64,000 nucleotides of DNA from Schlegelella_A sp036263655 (lineage in GTDB: Bacteria > Pseudomonadota > Gammaproteobacteria > Burkholderiales > Burkholderiaceae_C), in NCBI GenBank assembly GCA_036263655.1, contig DATAGP010000051.1, positions 25,205 through 89,204 on the forward strand, in the 5' to 3' direction. The translations under genes and the position numbers were made by a program. The notes below the pieces were generated by a model, which did not search any database, had not been told where the DNA came from, and saw only the letters and a list, made by a program, of their open reading frames with translations. This document shows positions 8,271-16,722 of the stretch, one piece after another. How positions within the stretch are numbered: position 1 is the stretch's first letter; every line of letters starts with the position of its first letter.

Positions 8271-11200
8271 ATGAAGCGCATGCTGATCAACGCGACGCAG
8301 GCCGAAGAGCGCCGCCTCGCCATCGTCGACGGCCAGAAGTTGATGGACTTCGAGACCGAGATCGAAGGCCGCGAGCAGAGGAAGGGGAACATCTACAAGG
8401 CGGTCGTGACGCGGGTCGAGCCCTCGCTCGAGGCCTGCTTCGTCGACTACGGCGAGGACCGGCACGGCTTCCTGCCGTTCAAGGAGATCTCGAAGAACTA
8501 CTTTCGCGAAGGCACCGACGCGCGCACGGCGCGCATCCAGGACGCCATCCGCGAGGGCGACAACCTGCTCGTGCAGGTCGAGAAGGAAGAGCGCGGCAAC
8601 AAGGGCGCGGCCCTGACCACCTTCGTCAGCCTGGCCGGCCGCTACCTGGTCCTGATGCCCAACAACCCGCGCGGCGGCGGCGTCTCGCGCCGCATCGAGG
8701 GCGAGGACCGCGAGGAGCTGAAGGAAAACCTGGACCAGCTCGAGTACCCCAAGGGCATGAGCCTGATCGCCCGCACCGCCGGCATCGGCCGCTCCGCCGC
8801 CGAGCTGCAGTGGGACCTCAACTACATGCTCAAGCTCTGGAACGCCATCGACGGCGCGGCCAAGGCGGGCAAGGGCGCGTTCCTGATCTACCAGGAGTCG
8901 TCGCTGGTGATCCGCGCCATCCGCGACTACTTCACCGCCGACGTCGGCGAGATCCTGATCGACACCGACGACATCTTCGACCAGGCGCAGCAGTTCATGA
9001 GCCACGTGATGCCGGAGACGGCGCACAAGGTCAAGCGCTACCGCGACGACGCCGCCCTGTTCAGCCGCTTCCAGATCGAGCATCAGATCGAGACGGCGTT
9101 CGCCCGGACCGTGAACCTGCCCTCCGGCGGCGCGATCGTGATCGACCACACCGAGGCGCTGGTCTCGGTCGACGTCAACTCCGCCCGCTCGACCCGCGGC
9201 AGCGACATCGAGGAGACCGCGACGCGCACCAACCTCGAGGCCGCGGACGAGATCGCGCGGCAGATGCGCCTGCGCGACCTCGGCGGCCTGATCGTGGTCG
9301 ACTTCATCGACATGGAGGAGTCCAAGAACCGGCGCGAGGTCGAGACGCGGCTGCGCGACGCGCTGCGCTCCGACCGGGCCCGCGTCCAGTTCTCGTCGAT
9401 CAGCAAGTTCGGCCTGCTCGAGATGAGCCGGCAGCGCCTGCGCCCGGCGCTCTCGGAAGGCAGCCACATCACGTGCCCGCGCTGCAACGGCACCGGCCAC
9501 ATCCGCGACACCGAGAGCTCGGCGCTGCAGATCCTGCGCATGGTCCAGGAAGAGTCGATGAAGGACAACACGGCCGCGGTGCACGTGCAGGTGCCGGTCG
9601 AGGTGACGTCCTTCCTGCTCAACGAGAAGCGCACCGAGATCACCAAGATCGAGCTGAAGCAGCGCGTCACCGTGCTGCTGGTGCCGAACAAGGCGCTCGA
9701 GACGCCGAACTATCGACTCGAGCGGCTGCGCCACGACGACCCGCGCCTGGAGAACCTGCAGGCGAGCTACACGATGATCGACGAGCCGGAAGAGGAAGTC
9801 GGCTTCACGCGGCGCGAGAAGGGCAAGGCCAAGCAGGAGCCGGTCATCAAGGGCATCCTGCCCGAGACGCCGGCGCCGCAGCCGGTGGAGCGTCCGCAAC
9901 CGCGAGCCGCTGCGCCGGCGCCCGCAGCCGCTGCGGAGTCGAGCCCGGCTCGGCCCGTCGCGGCCGCTCCCGCGCCCGCCGGCGGCGGCTTCTTCGCCTG
10001 GGTCAAGAGCATCTTCTCGGGCGCACCGGCGGCGACGGCGCCGGCACCCCAGCGGGCGGTGGCGGCACCAGCGGCGCGGGCCGAGGAACCGGCCCGCCGC
10101 GAGCGCGGCGACCGGGACCGTGGCGGCGAGCGTGGCGAGCGCGGTGGTCGCGGCGGACGTGGCCGTGACGGCCGCCGCGGCGAGCGCGCCGATCGTGGCG
10201 AACGGGGTGATCGACCCGAGCGCAGCGCCGAGGCCGGCAGCGAGGCGGGCCGCGGGCGCCGCAACGAGCGTCCGTCGGAGGCGCCGCGCGCCGAAGGCGC
10301 CGATGCGTCGACCGGCGAGCGGCGCGAGCCGCGCGAGGCACGCGATGGCCGCGAGCCGAGGGAGGCGCGCGAGCCGCGGGAGCCCCGCGAGGCACGCGGC
10401 CCGCGCGGCGAACGCGAGGACCGTGGCGAGCGGGCGGACCGTTCGCCCCGGGGCGAACGAGGCGAACGAGGCGAACGAGGCGAGCGAAGCGGCGCGGGTG
10501 GCGAACCCCGTGCGGGCGAGCCGGGCGACGGCGCGCGCGGCGAGCCGCGCCGAGGTGCCCGCGACGAGCGCGGCGCGCGCCCCGTGAACGGCAATGGCGA
10601 GATGGCTCCTGCCGATGCGGTGAACGAAGGCGTGGCCGCCGAGAGCTTCAGCGACACGCAACCGAGCCCGCAGACCGTCGACGGCGGCGATGCAACGGGT
10701 GAGCGCCAGGGCAGCCGGCGGCGCAGCCGCCGCGGCGGCCGGGGACGCGATCGCGAGGAGTCGGCAGGCGCCGAGCTGGCCGGCAGCGACAGCGCCGAGG
10801 CGCTGTCGAGCTCGCCCGACCGCCAGAACGGTTCGGCGGCGCTCTCCGGCGATGAGGGCGTCGACGCCGAGGCGCGCACGAGCGATGCGGACGCCGAGGC
10901 ACGCAACCCGGCCGACGACGGCGCGGTGCCGACGGAAGGCCGCGGCGAGGGCTCGGGTCGGCGGCGCGGTCGGGGCGGCCGCGGCCGGGGTCGCGACGGC
11001 GAGCGCGGTCCGCGCGACGAGATGGCGCCCGTGATCGCTGAAGCCGGCAGCATCGCCGAGCGGGGCGAACCGGAAGCGGCTCGCGACGAGCCCGCCGGCG
11101 ATGTCGAGGCGCTGGCGGCGCAGGCCACGGAGGTCGAACCTGCGTACCGCGAGCCCTGGGCTCCTGCTCCGTCGCGGGAGCCGGCCCCGAGCGAGCCTGC

Positions 11201-11540
11201 TCCGCTGGCCGAGTCCATGCCGTCGGCTCGCCCGACGATGCAGGCGGCGCCGCGCAGCGAGCCGGCGCCGGCGGCCCAGGACTATGTCCTGCCGATGGAC
11301 TCGCTGGTCGCGGTCGCCGAGGCCGCCGGCCTGCAGTGGGTGAACTCCGACGCCGAGAAGATCAAGGCGGTCCAGGAGGCCATCGCTGCGATGCCTGCGC
11401 CCGTCCATCGGCCGCGCGAGATCCGACCGATCGAGATCGTCGACGAAGGTCCGCTCGTGCTCGTCGAGACCAAGAAGGATCTGTCGCAGTACAAGCTGCC
11501 GTTCGAGAGCCAGTCGCGCGATCCGTCGACGCCGGCCTGA
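8271..11540 (+). CDS. rne: Ribonuclease E
   Basis: Essential endoribonuclease and degradosome scaffold. The N-terminal catalytic half (about 1-510) has an S1-type RNA-binding region starting near residue 36, catalytic Asp301 (SVDVNS) and Asp344 (VVDFIDM), and the zinc-link CPRC at 402-405, each two residues off the E. coli positions. The C-terminal half is a very long low-complexity Arg/Gly/Glu/Ala tail with GER and REPRE repeats, ending in a short conserved-looking DLSQYKLPFES segment. The full length is 1089 residues. The ATG at 8271 is fixed by AAGGAG five bases upstream and by the family start MKRMLINA; the open frame begins 45 bases earlier. Degradosome partner-binding motifs cannot be assigned by eye. 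Confidence 0.97.
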   Translation: MKRMLINATQAEERRLAIVDGQKLMDFETEIEGREQRKGNIYKAVVTRVEPSLEACFVDYGEDRHGFLPFKEISKNYFREGTDARTARIQDAIREGDNLLVQVEKEERGNKGAALTTFVSLAGRYLVLMPNNPRGGGVSRRIEGEDREELKENLDQLEYPKGMSLIARTAGIGRSAAELQWDLNYMLKLWNAIDGAAKAGKGAFLIYQESSLVIRAIRDYFTADVGEILIDTDDIFDQAQQFMSHVMPETAHKVKRYRDDAALFSRFQIEHQIETAFARTVNLPSGGAIVIDHTEALVSVDVNSARSTRGSDIEETATRTNLEAADEIARQMRLRDLGGLIVVDFIDMEESKNRREVETRLRDALRSDRARVQFSSISKFGLLEMSRQRLRPALSEGSHITCPRCNGTGHIRDTESSALQILRMVQEESMKDNTAAVHVQVPVEVTSFLLNEKRTEITKIELKQRVTVLLVPNKALETPNYRLERLRHDDPRLENLQASYTMIDEPEEEVGFTRREKGKAKQEPVIKGILPETPAPQPVERPQPRAAAPAPAAAAESSPARPVAAAPAPAGGGFFAWVKSIFSGAPAATAPAPQRAVAAPAARAEEPARRERGDRDRGGERGERGGRGGRGRDGRRGERADRGERGDRPERSAEAGSEAGRGRRNERPSEAPRAEGADASTGERREPREARDGREPREAREPREPREARGPRGEREDRGERADRSPRGERGERGERGERSGAGGEPRAGEPGDGARGEPRRGARDERGARPVNGNGEMAPADAVNEGVAAESFSDTQPSPQTVDGGDATGERQGSRRRSRRGGRGRDREESAGAELAGSDSAEALSSSPDRQNGSAALSGDEGVDAEARTSDADAEARNPADDGAVPTEGRGEGSGRRRGRGGRGRGRDGERGPRDEMAPVIAEAGSIAERGEPEAARDEPAGDVEALAAQATEVEPAYREPWAPAPSREPAPSEPAPLAESMPSARPTMQAAPRSEPAPAAQDYVLPMDSLVAVAEAAGLQWVNSDAEKIKAVQEAIAAMPAPVHRPREIRPIEIVDEGPLVLVETKKDLSQYKLPFESQSRDPSTPA
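10452..10487 (+). repeat. Tandem 9-base repeat inside rne
   Basis: GGCGAACGA occurs three times in tandem (10452, 10461, 10470), followed by a one-base variant GGCGAGCGA at 10479. It encodes the GER repeats of the RNase E tail. The unit is a multiple of three, so copy-number change would not shift the frame. Confidence 0.9.
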
Positions 11541-11584
11541 CGCTCGACCGGCGCGCCTGCCCCCTCAGGGCAGGCGTTCGAGCG
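11541..11584. terminator. Palindrome between convergent rne and nagZ
   Basis: The inner perfect 8-bp stem GCCTGCCC/GGGCAGGC (11555-11562 and 11568-11575) has a 5-base loop. The outer arms CGCTCGA (11541-11547) and TCGAGCG (11578-11584) are also complementary. The nagZ stop codon lies in the loop. There is no T-tract on either strand, so a rho-independent terminator is not proven; a bidirectional mRNA 3'-end stabiliser or terminator is likely from the position. Confidence 0.5.
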
Positions 11585-12659
11585 AGCGCTGGTAGGCGGG
11601 ATGGTGCATGAGGTCGTCCCAGCCGAGCGGCGGCGTCTGCGGCAGGAGCTCGAGGCGCCGCTGCTCGCTCGCGGCATCCGGCTGCCAATGGCCGGCGGCC
11701 TGCTCGTCGAGCAGGCCGTCGAGCAGCTCGTCGACGGCAGCGCCGCCGTCGAGCGACTGGTTGCAGAGCATCACCAGGTCGCAGCCGGCGTCGAGCGCCA
11801 GCGCCGCCGCCTCGGCGTAGCCGAGGGTCGTGCCGGCCACCTGGCGGGCGCCGGCCATGCTGAGGTCGTCGCTGAAGATCGCACCCTCGAAGCCGAGCTG
11901 CAGCCGCAGGATCTCCTTCAGCCAGCGCGCCGAAAAGCCGGCCGGGCGCGCATCGACCTTCGGGTAGATGACGTGTGCCGGCATGACGCTGGCCAGCGTC
12001 CCGGCCAGCCACTCGTATGGCCGTGCGTCGTCGGCCAGGATGCGCTCCAGCGGTCGCGTGTCGACGGGCACCTCGACGTGGCTGTCGGCGCGGACGTAGC
12101 CGTGCCCCGGGAAGTGCTTGCCGCAGTTGTGCATGCCCGCCTGCAGCAGGCCGTGCAGGAGGCTGCGCGCCAGCGCCGCCACGACGCGCGGGTCGCGGTG
12201 GAACGCCCGGTCGCCGATCACCGAGCTGCCGCCGTGGTCGAGGTCGAGCACCGGGGTGAAGCTGAAATCGACGCCGCAGGCGCGCAGCTCGGCGCCTAGC
12301 ACATGGCCGGCGGCGCGTGCCGACTCCAGGGCCCGCATCGCGCCGGTGCCGCGCCCCGCCGCGCTCGCCGGCGCATCCCGCATCCACATCTCGCCGAGGA
12401 CGCGCATCGCCGGCAGCTGCGTGAAGCCGTCGGTGCGGAAGCGCTGGACCCGGCCGCCTTCATGGTCGACGCAGACGAGCAGGTCGGCCCGGATCGACTT
12501 GATCTCTGCGGCGAGATCGGTGAGCTGCCGCCGGTTCTCCCAGTTGCGCGCGAACAGGATCATCCCGCCGGTCAGCGGATGCGCCAGGCGGCGCCGGTCG
12601 TCGGCGTCGAGGGTCGTTCCGGCGATGTCGAGGATGACGGGGCAGTGCGTGTCGGTCAT
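11565..12659 (-). CDS. nagZ: Beta-N-acetylhexosaminidase NagZ
   Basis: Cytoplasmic glycoside hydrolase family 3 enzyme that removes GlcNAc from 1,6-anhydro-muropeptides in cell-wall recycling; its products affect AmpC-type beta-lactamase induction in other bacteria. The 364 residues include the GH3 start LDIAGTTLD, VDHEGGRVQRF, the catalytic loop KHFPGHG followed by an Asp/His pair (DSHVEVPVD) and the nucleophile region FSDDLSM. The ATG overlaps the acpS stop (ATGA). Last gene of the lepA-to-nagZ block, convergent with rne. Confidence 0.96.
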   Translation of the reverse strand: MTDTHCPVILDIAGTTLDADDRRRLAHPLTGGMILFARNWENRRQLTDLAAEIKSIRADLLVCVDHEGGRVQRFRTDGFTQLPAMRVLGEMWMRDAPASAAGRGTGAMRALESARAAGHVLGAELRACGVDFSFTPVLDLDHGGSSVIGDRAFHRDPRVVAALARSLLHGLLQAGMHNCGKHFPGHGYVRADSHVEVPVDTRPLERILADDARPYEWLAGTLASVMPAHVIYPKVDARPAGFSARWLKEILRLQLGFEGAIFSDDLSMAGARQVAGTTLGYAEAAALALDAGCDLVMLCNQSLDGGAAVDELLDGLLDEQAAGHWQPDAASEQRRLELLPQTPPLGWDDLMHHPAYQRSLERLP

Positions 12660-13057
12660 GGGTTCTCGTTCTTCTCGACGACGACGAAGCTGGAGGCGTA
12701 GTCGGCCTCGTCGCTGACGCTCACGTGGGCGCTCAGGCCCCGCTCGGCGCACCAGCGTGCGAGCTCGCCGTGCAGGCGGATCTCGGGCTTGCCGCTCGGC
12801 CGCTTGACGACCTCGCACGAGCGCCAGGTCATCGGCACCCGCATGCCCAGCCCGACGGCCTTCGAGAAAGCCTCCTTGGCCGAGAAGCGGGTAGCCAGGT
12901 AGCGCACCCCGCGCTCGTGCAGCTGCGCACGACGGGCGCGGAAGACCTCGATCTCGTGCGGCCCGAGGACGCGCTCGGCGAAGCGGTCGCCGCGCCGAGC
13001 GAGGACGACGCGGATGCGGCGCACGTCGCAGAGGTCGGTGCCGACCCCGAAGATCAC
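12656..13057 (-). CDS. acpS: Holo-[acyl-carrier-protein] synthase AcpS
   Basis: Transfers 4'-phosphopantetheine from CoA to Ser of acyl carrier protein; the substrate gene acpP is in this same window. The 133-residue protein has the Mg-binding GVGTDLCDV near the N-terminus and the RFSAKEAFSKAVG motif. The GTG at 13057 is chosen because it directly gives the family start VIFGVGTD and overlaps the pdxJ stop (GTGA). The long upstream extension of the frame is spurious. Confidence 0.95.
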   Translation of the reverse strand: MIFGVGTDLCDVRRIRVVLARRGDRFAERVLGPHEIEVFRARRAQLHERGVRYLATRFSAKEAFSKAVGLGMRVPMTWRSCEVVKRPSGKPEIRLHGELARWCAERGLSAHVSVSDEADYASSFVVVEKNENP

Positions 13058-13845
13058 GCGCCCCCGCCCGACGCGCGGTCGATCGCCCGCAGATAGGCGC
13101 GGGTCGCGTCGACCGCACCGAGCTCGAGCATGTCGGCGACGAAGGCATGGCCGATCGACACCTCCAGCACGCCGGGCACCGCGGCCAGGAACGGCGGCAG
13201 GTTGTCGAGGTTGAGGTCGTGGCCGGCGTTGACGCCGAGTCCGGCCGCCTGCGCTGCCCGCGCCGCCGCGGCGAAGCCCGCGACGACCTGCGCGTGACCG
13301 CCCGTGTTCCAGGCCCGCGCGTACGACTCGGTGTAGAGCTCGACCCGGTCGGCGCCCAGCGCACCGGCCGTGGCCATCGCCGCCGGGTCCGCGTCCATGA
13401 ACAGGCCGACCCGGACGCCCAGCGCCCGCGCCTCGGCAATGAGCGGTGCGAGTCGCTCGCCATCGGCGGCAAGATCCCAGCCGTGGTCGGACGTGGCCTG
13501 CGCAGCGGCGTCGGGCACGAACGTGCACTGCTGGGGCCGGACCTCGCGAACGATCGGCATCAGGTTGTGGAACGGATTGCCTTCGATGTTGAACTCGGCC
13601 TCAGGCCACTCCTTCAGCATCGCGGCGAGCTCGCGCACGTCGCTGGCGCGGACGTGGCGCTCGTCGGGCCGGGGATGCACGGTGATGCCGTGCGCGCCGG
13701 CGCCGAGGATCCGCGCCGCCAGTCCCGTGACGCTGGGAATGGACAGCGGCCGCTGGTTGCGCAGCAAGGCGATCTTGTTGACGTTGACCGAGAGCGCGGT
13801 CGTTCGGCGACGCTCGTCGAGACCGCTCGTGACCAGGGGGTTCAT
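13054..13845 (-). CDS. pdxJ: Pyridoxine 5'-phosphate synthase PdxJ
   Basis: Condenses 1-deoxyxylulose 5-phosphate with 3-amino-2-oxopropyl phosphate in vitamin B6 synthesis. The 263-residue TIM barrel has LSVNVNKIALLRNQR near the start, HPRPDERH, FNIEGNP, VELYTESYA and the C-terminal phosphate-binding VNAGHDLN and SIGHAFV. The ATG overlaps the recO stop (ATGA) and the stop overlaps the acpS start, as in the pdxJ-acpS pair of many proteobacteria. Confidence 0.96.
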   Translation of the reverse strand: MNPLVTSGLDERRRTTALSVNVNKIALLRNQRPLSIPSVTGLAARILGAGAHGITVHPRPDERHVRASDVRELAAMLKEWPEAEFNIEGNPFHNLMPIVREVRPQQCTFVPDAAAQATSDHGWDLAADGERLAPLIAEARALGVRVGLFMDADPAAMATAGALGADRVELYTESYARAWNTGGHAQVVAGFAAAARAAQAAGLGVNAGHDLNLDNLPPFLAAVPGVLEVSIGHAFVADMLELGAVDATRAYLRAIDRASGGGA

Positions 13846-14645
13846 CGGGGGGAAGGGCGGGCGGGCGAGAGGTGGCTTCGGTCCAGCGCCTGCGCCTCGA
13901 CCATGACCTGGCGCGTGCGCAGCTGCGATGTGCCGAGATGATAGTGAAGCTGCGCGCGCAGCAGCGGCCTCAGCTCGGCGAGGGATCCGGCGGTGACGGC
14001 CTGCAGCCGTGCCAGGTCGGCGCCGTCGAGCGCCGCCTGGAGGCGGGCGAGCGTCGCGCCGCCGATGCTGGCTTCGCCCGCGTCCTTCGCCTCGACGACG
14101 CCGGCATCGGCCAGGACCAGGTAGCGCCGCTCCGGGCCGAGCGGCCGACGCGTCGCGGTCTCGATCCCGAGCTCGGGCAACAGGCCGATCTCCTTCAGCA
14201 GGACGATCTCGAAAGCGCGCAGGGCCGCCTGCGTGCCGGCATCGTCGGCGGGCCCGGCGAGGACCGCGATCGTGCCCGCGTAGGCATCGAACAGCAGCGG
14301 GTGGGGGTCGTGCCGGGCGAGCAGCTTCATCAGCAGCTCGTTGAGGTAGAAGCCGCTGAAGAGGGCCGCCCCCGACGGCATGCCGTGGCCGCCGCTCCAT
14401 TCGGCGGCGCGCAACGTGTCGACCTCGCGGACCTCGGCGCCCGCCGGCTGGCGGCCGAGGGAGACCTGGATCCGCTGGAACGGAAGCAGCACGCTCCTCA
14501 GCTGCGAGAACGGCTTCTTCGCTCCCTTGGCGGCAATGGCGATCCGTCCCTGCTCGCGCGTGAAGGCGTCGAGGATGAGGCTCGACTCGCTCCAGTCGTA
14601 GCGGTGCAGCACGTAGGCCGCCAGGGAGCCCGGCCGATGGGCCAC
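13842..14645 (-). CDS. recO: DNA repair protein RecO
   Basis: Loads RecA and anneals strands in the RecFOR recombination pathway. The 267 residues begin with an OB-fold (YVLHRYDWSESSLILDAFTREQG), then a helical domain with SGFYLNELLMKLLARHDPHP, diagnostic of RecO. No zinc-finger cysteine cluster is visible, which is common for proteobacterial RecO. It lies 10 bases after era, in the conserved rnc-era-recO-pdxJ order. Confidence 0.95.
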   Translation of the reverse strand: MAHRPGSLAAYVLHRYDWSESSLILDAFTREQGRIAIAAKGAKKPFSQLRSVLLPFQRIQVSLGRQPAGAEVREVDTLRAAEWSGGHGMPSGAALFSGFYLNELLMKLLARHDPHPLLFDAYAGTIAVLAGPADDAGTQAALRAFEIVLLKEIGLLPELGIETATRRPLGPERRYLVLADAGVVEAKDAGEASIGGATLARLQAALDGADLARLQAVTAGSLAELRPLLRAQLHYHLGTSQLRTRQVMVEAQALDRSHLSPARPSPR

Positions 14646-14655
14646 GTGCCGCGCC

Positions 14656-15576
14656 CTAGTCGTAGCCGTAGGAGCGCAGGTGGGCCTCGTCGTCGGCCCA
14701 GCCGCTCCTGACCTTGACCCAGAGCTCGAGGAACACCTTGGCGTCGAGCAGGTGCTCGAGCTCCTGGCGCGCCTCGGAGCCGATGCGCTTCAGGCGCTCG
14801 CCGCCGCCGCCGATGATCATCCCCTTGTGCGCCTCCCGCTCGACGACGATGGTCGCGGCGATGCGCCGGAGCGCGCCCTCCTCCTCGTAGCGGTCGATCA
14901 CCACCGTCGAGGTGTACGGCAGCTCGTCGCCGGTGAGCCGGAACAGCTTCTCGCGCACGATCTCCGCGGCGAGGAAGCGGTCGCTGCGGTCGGTGAGCGC
15001 GTCCTCGTCGTGGAGCCACGGCTGCTCGGGCAGGTACGGTTCGACGATGCCGAGCAGGCGCTCCGCGTCGGCGCTCTTCTTGGCCGACAGCGGCACGAAC
15101 TCGACGAAGGGATGCGTGGCCTGCATCGACTGCAGCCAGGGGGCGAGCTCGGCGCGGCGCGTCACCAGGTCGAGCTTGTTCGCGACGAGGACGGCGGGCT
15201 TGCCGGCGGGCACCAGGGCGAGTACGGCGGCGTCCTCGCTGCCGAAGCGGCCCGCCTCGACCACGAGCAGCACGACATCGACGTCGGCGAGCGTGCCGGT
15301 CACCCTGCGGTTCAGGGTGCGGTTCAGGGCGGCCGCGTGCCGCGTCTGGAAGCCGGGGGTGTCGACGAACACGAACTGGGCCCGGCCGACGGTGCGCACC
15401 CCCGTGATCCGGTGCCGCGTCGTCTGCGCCTTGCTCGAGGTGATGCTGATCTTCTGGCCGACGAGCGCGTTGAGCAGCGTCGACTTGCCGACGTTCGGGC
15501 GGCCGACGATGGCGACGAGCCCGCAGCGCGCCGCACCGGGCGCGTCGCCGGGCTCGGGGGCGGCGTCGCTCGGCAT
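14656..15576 (-). CDS. era: GTPase Era
   Basis: Essential GTPase that binds the 3' end of 16S rRNA and assists 30S maturation. The 306 residues have G1 GRPNVGKST, G3 DTPGF, G4 NKLD and a C-terminal KH domain with GMIIGGGGERLKRIG. The chosen ATG at 15576 shares one base with the rnc stop (TGATG), an arrangement favouring coupled translation of RNase III and Era. A longer open frame upstream overlaps rnc and is not used. Confidence 0.96.
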   Translation of the reverse strand: MPSDAAPEPGDAPGAARCGLVAIVGRPNVGKSTLLNALVGQKISITSSKAQTTRHRITGVRTVGRAQFVFVDTPGFQTRHAAALNRTLNRRVTGTLADVDVVLLVVEAGRFGSEDAAVLALVPAGKPAVLVANKLDLVTRRAELAPWLQSMQATHPFVEFVPLSAKKSADAERLLGIVEPYLPEQPWLHDEDALTDRSDRFLAAEIVREKLFRLTGDELPYTSTVVIDRYEEEGALRRIAATIVVEREAHKGMIIGGGGERLKRIGSEARQELEHLLDAKVFLELWVKVRSGWADDEAHLRSYGYD

Positions 15577-16280
15577 CAGGACTGCAGAGGACTTCCCGGC
15601 AGGTCGCTGTCGCGCAGGGCGTCGAGCATGCGCCGGGCCGCTTCCTGCTCGGCCGCGCGGCGCGACCTGCCTTCGCCGGTTTCGCTGAGGCTGAGCGCCG
15701 GGACGGCGCATTCGACCTCGAACGTCTGCGCGTGCGCCTGGCCGCGCGTGGCGATGATCCGGTAGCTCGGCACCGGGATGCGGCGCGCCTGCAGCCACTC
15801 CTGAAGCTCGGTCTTGGCGTCCTTGGCCCAGGTGGCGACGTCGGTCGTCTCGATGATCTCGCCGAACAGGTTCTGGACGAGTGACCGGGCCGCGGCGAAG
15901 CCGCCGTCGACGAAGGTCGCGCCGAGGAGGGCTTCGAGCGCGTCAGCCAGGATCGAGGCGCGCAGGGCGCCGCCCCCCCGGGCCTCGCCCTCGCCGAGGC
16001 GCAGGAGATCCGGCAGGCCGAGCTGCAGGGCGGCCCGATGCAGGCTGTCCTCGCGGACGAGGTGGGCCCGGATCCGGGTCAGGTCTCCTTCGTCGGACTC
16101 GCCGAGGCGGTCGAACAGGAGGCTCGACACCACCAGGCTGAGAACGGCGTCGCCGAGGAACTCGAGGCGCTCGTTGTGGTCGGTGCCGAAGCTGCGGTGG
16201 GTCAGGGCTCGCTGCAGGAGGTCCGGGTCGGAGAACCGGTGACCGATGCGCTGCTGCAGAGCGACAAGGCTGGAATCCAT
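15576..16280 (-). CDS. rnc: Ribonuclease III
   Basis: Double-strand-specific endoribonuclease for rRNA and mRNA processing. The 234 residues have the signature NERLEFLGDAVL, a second acidic motif DALEALLGATFVD and a C-terminal double-stranded RNA-binding domain from about residue 155 (DAKTELQEWLQ to AARRMLDALR). It follows lepB and DUF4845 and precedes era, the standard order. Confidence 0.97.
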   Translation of the reverse strand: MDSSLVALQQRIGHRFSDPDLLQRALTHRSFGTDHNERLEFLGDAVLSLVVSSLLFDRLGESDEGDLTRIRAHLVREDSLHRAALQLGLPDLLRLGEGEARGGGALRASILADALEALLGATFVDGGFAAARSLVQNLFGEIIETTDVATWAKDAKTELQEWLQARRIPVPSYRIIATRGQAHAQTFEVECAVPALSLSETGEGRSRRAAEQEAARRMLDALRDSDLPGSPLQS

Positions 16281-16326
16281 GCGTGAAAGTGGGCTCGCGT
16301 GAGTCGGAGGCGAGCCGGCAGGATAT

Positions 16327-16698
16327 CTATTTGGACCGGCCCTCGAACTTGATCAGAAGGAAGACCGGGTTCACAAGTTCCACTTCCTTGTTATAGGCGA
16401 AGCTGACCACGACCTTGTCGTTTTCCTTGGTGATGGCGAGGTCCTTGCTGCTGATTGAGGTGATCGAGTACTCGATGTCCTTCTGGCGCTCGAAGGCAGC
16501 CCGGATCTCCGGCACCGTCGCGCCCTCGGTCGTGATCTGGTTGACCGTGCGCTTGATGGTGAAGTATTCGTTGAGGCTGGGCAGCACGCGCATGCCGATC
16601 AACGCCAGGAAGCCGATCACGATGGCCCAGAAGAGCAGCCCGAAGAGAGTGACCCCGCGCTGAACGCCCGCCCTGCTCGCTCCTCGGACCATCGGCAC
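16327..16698 (-). CDS. DUF4845 single-pass membrane protein
   Basis: A 123-residue protein with a basic N-terminus and one strong membrane segment (about residues 16-38, GVTLFGLLFWAIVIGFLALI), followed by a soluble, probably periplasmic, domain. It corresponds to the DUF4845 family found between lepB and rnc in betaproteobacteria. The function is unknown. The N-terminal segment has a pilin-like look (basic residues, then a hydrophobic helix), but no prepilin cleavage motif is convincing. 46 bases separate it from rnc and 24 from lepB. Confidence 0.85.
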   Translation of the reverse strand: MPMVRGASRAGVQRGVTLFGLLFWAIVIGFLALIGMRVLPSLNEYFTIKRTVNQITTEGATVPEIRAAFERQKDIEYSITSISSKDLAITKENDKVVVSFAYNKEVELVNPVFLLIKFEGRSK

Positions 16699-16722
16699 CT
16701 CCCTTGCTGGCAGCCGGACCGG

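Noticed and set aside
6069..11408. Very long open frame (about 1779 codons) antisense to rne, ending in the HAD phosphatase
   Set aside because: It arises from high GC and codon bias; only the last 222 codons show a protein family. The rest is the complement of a clear RNase E gene.
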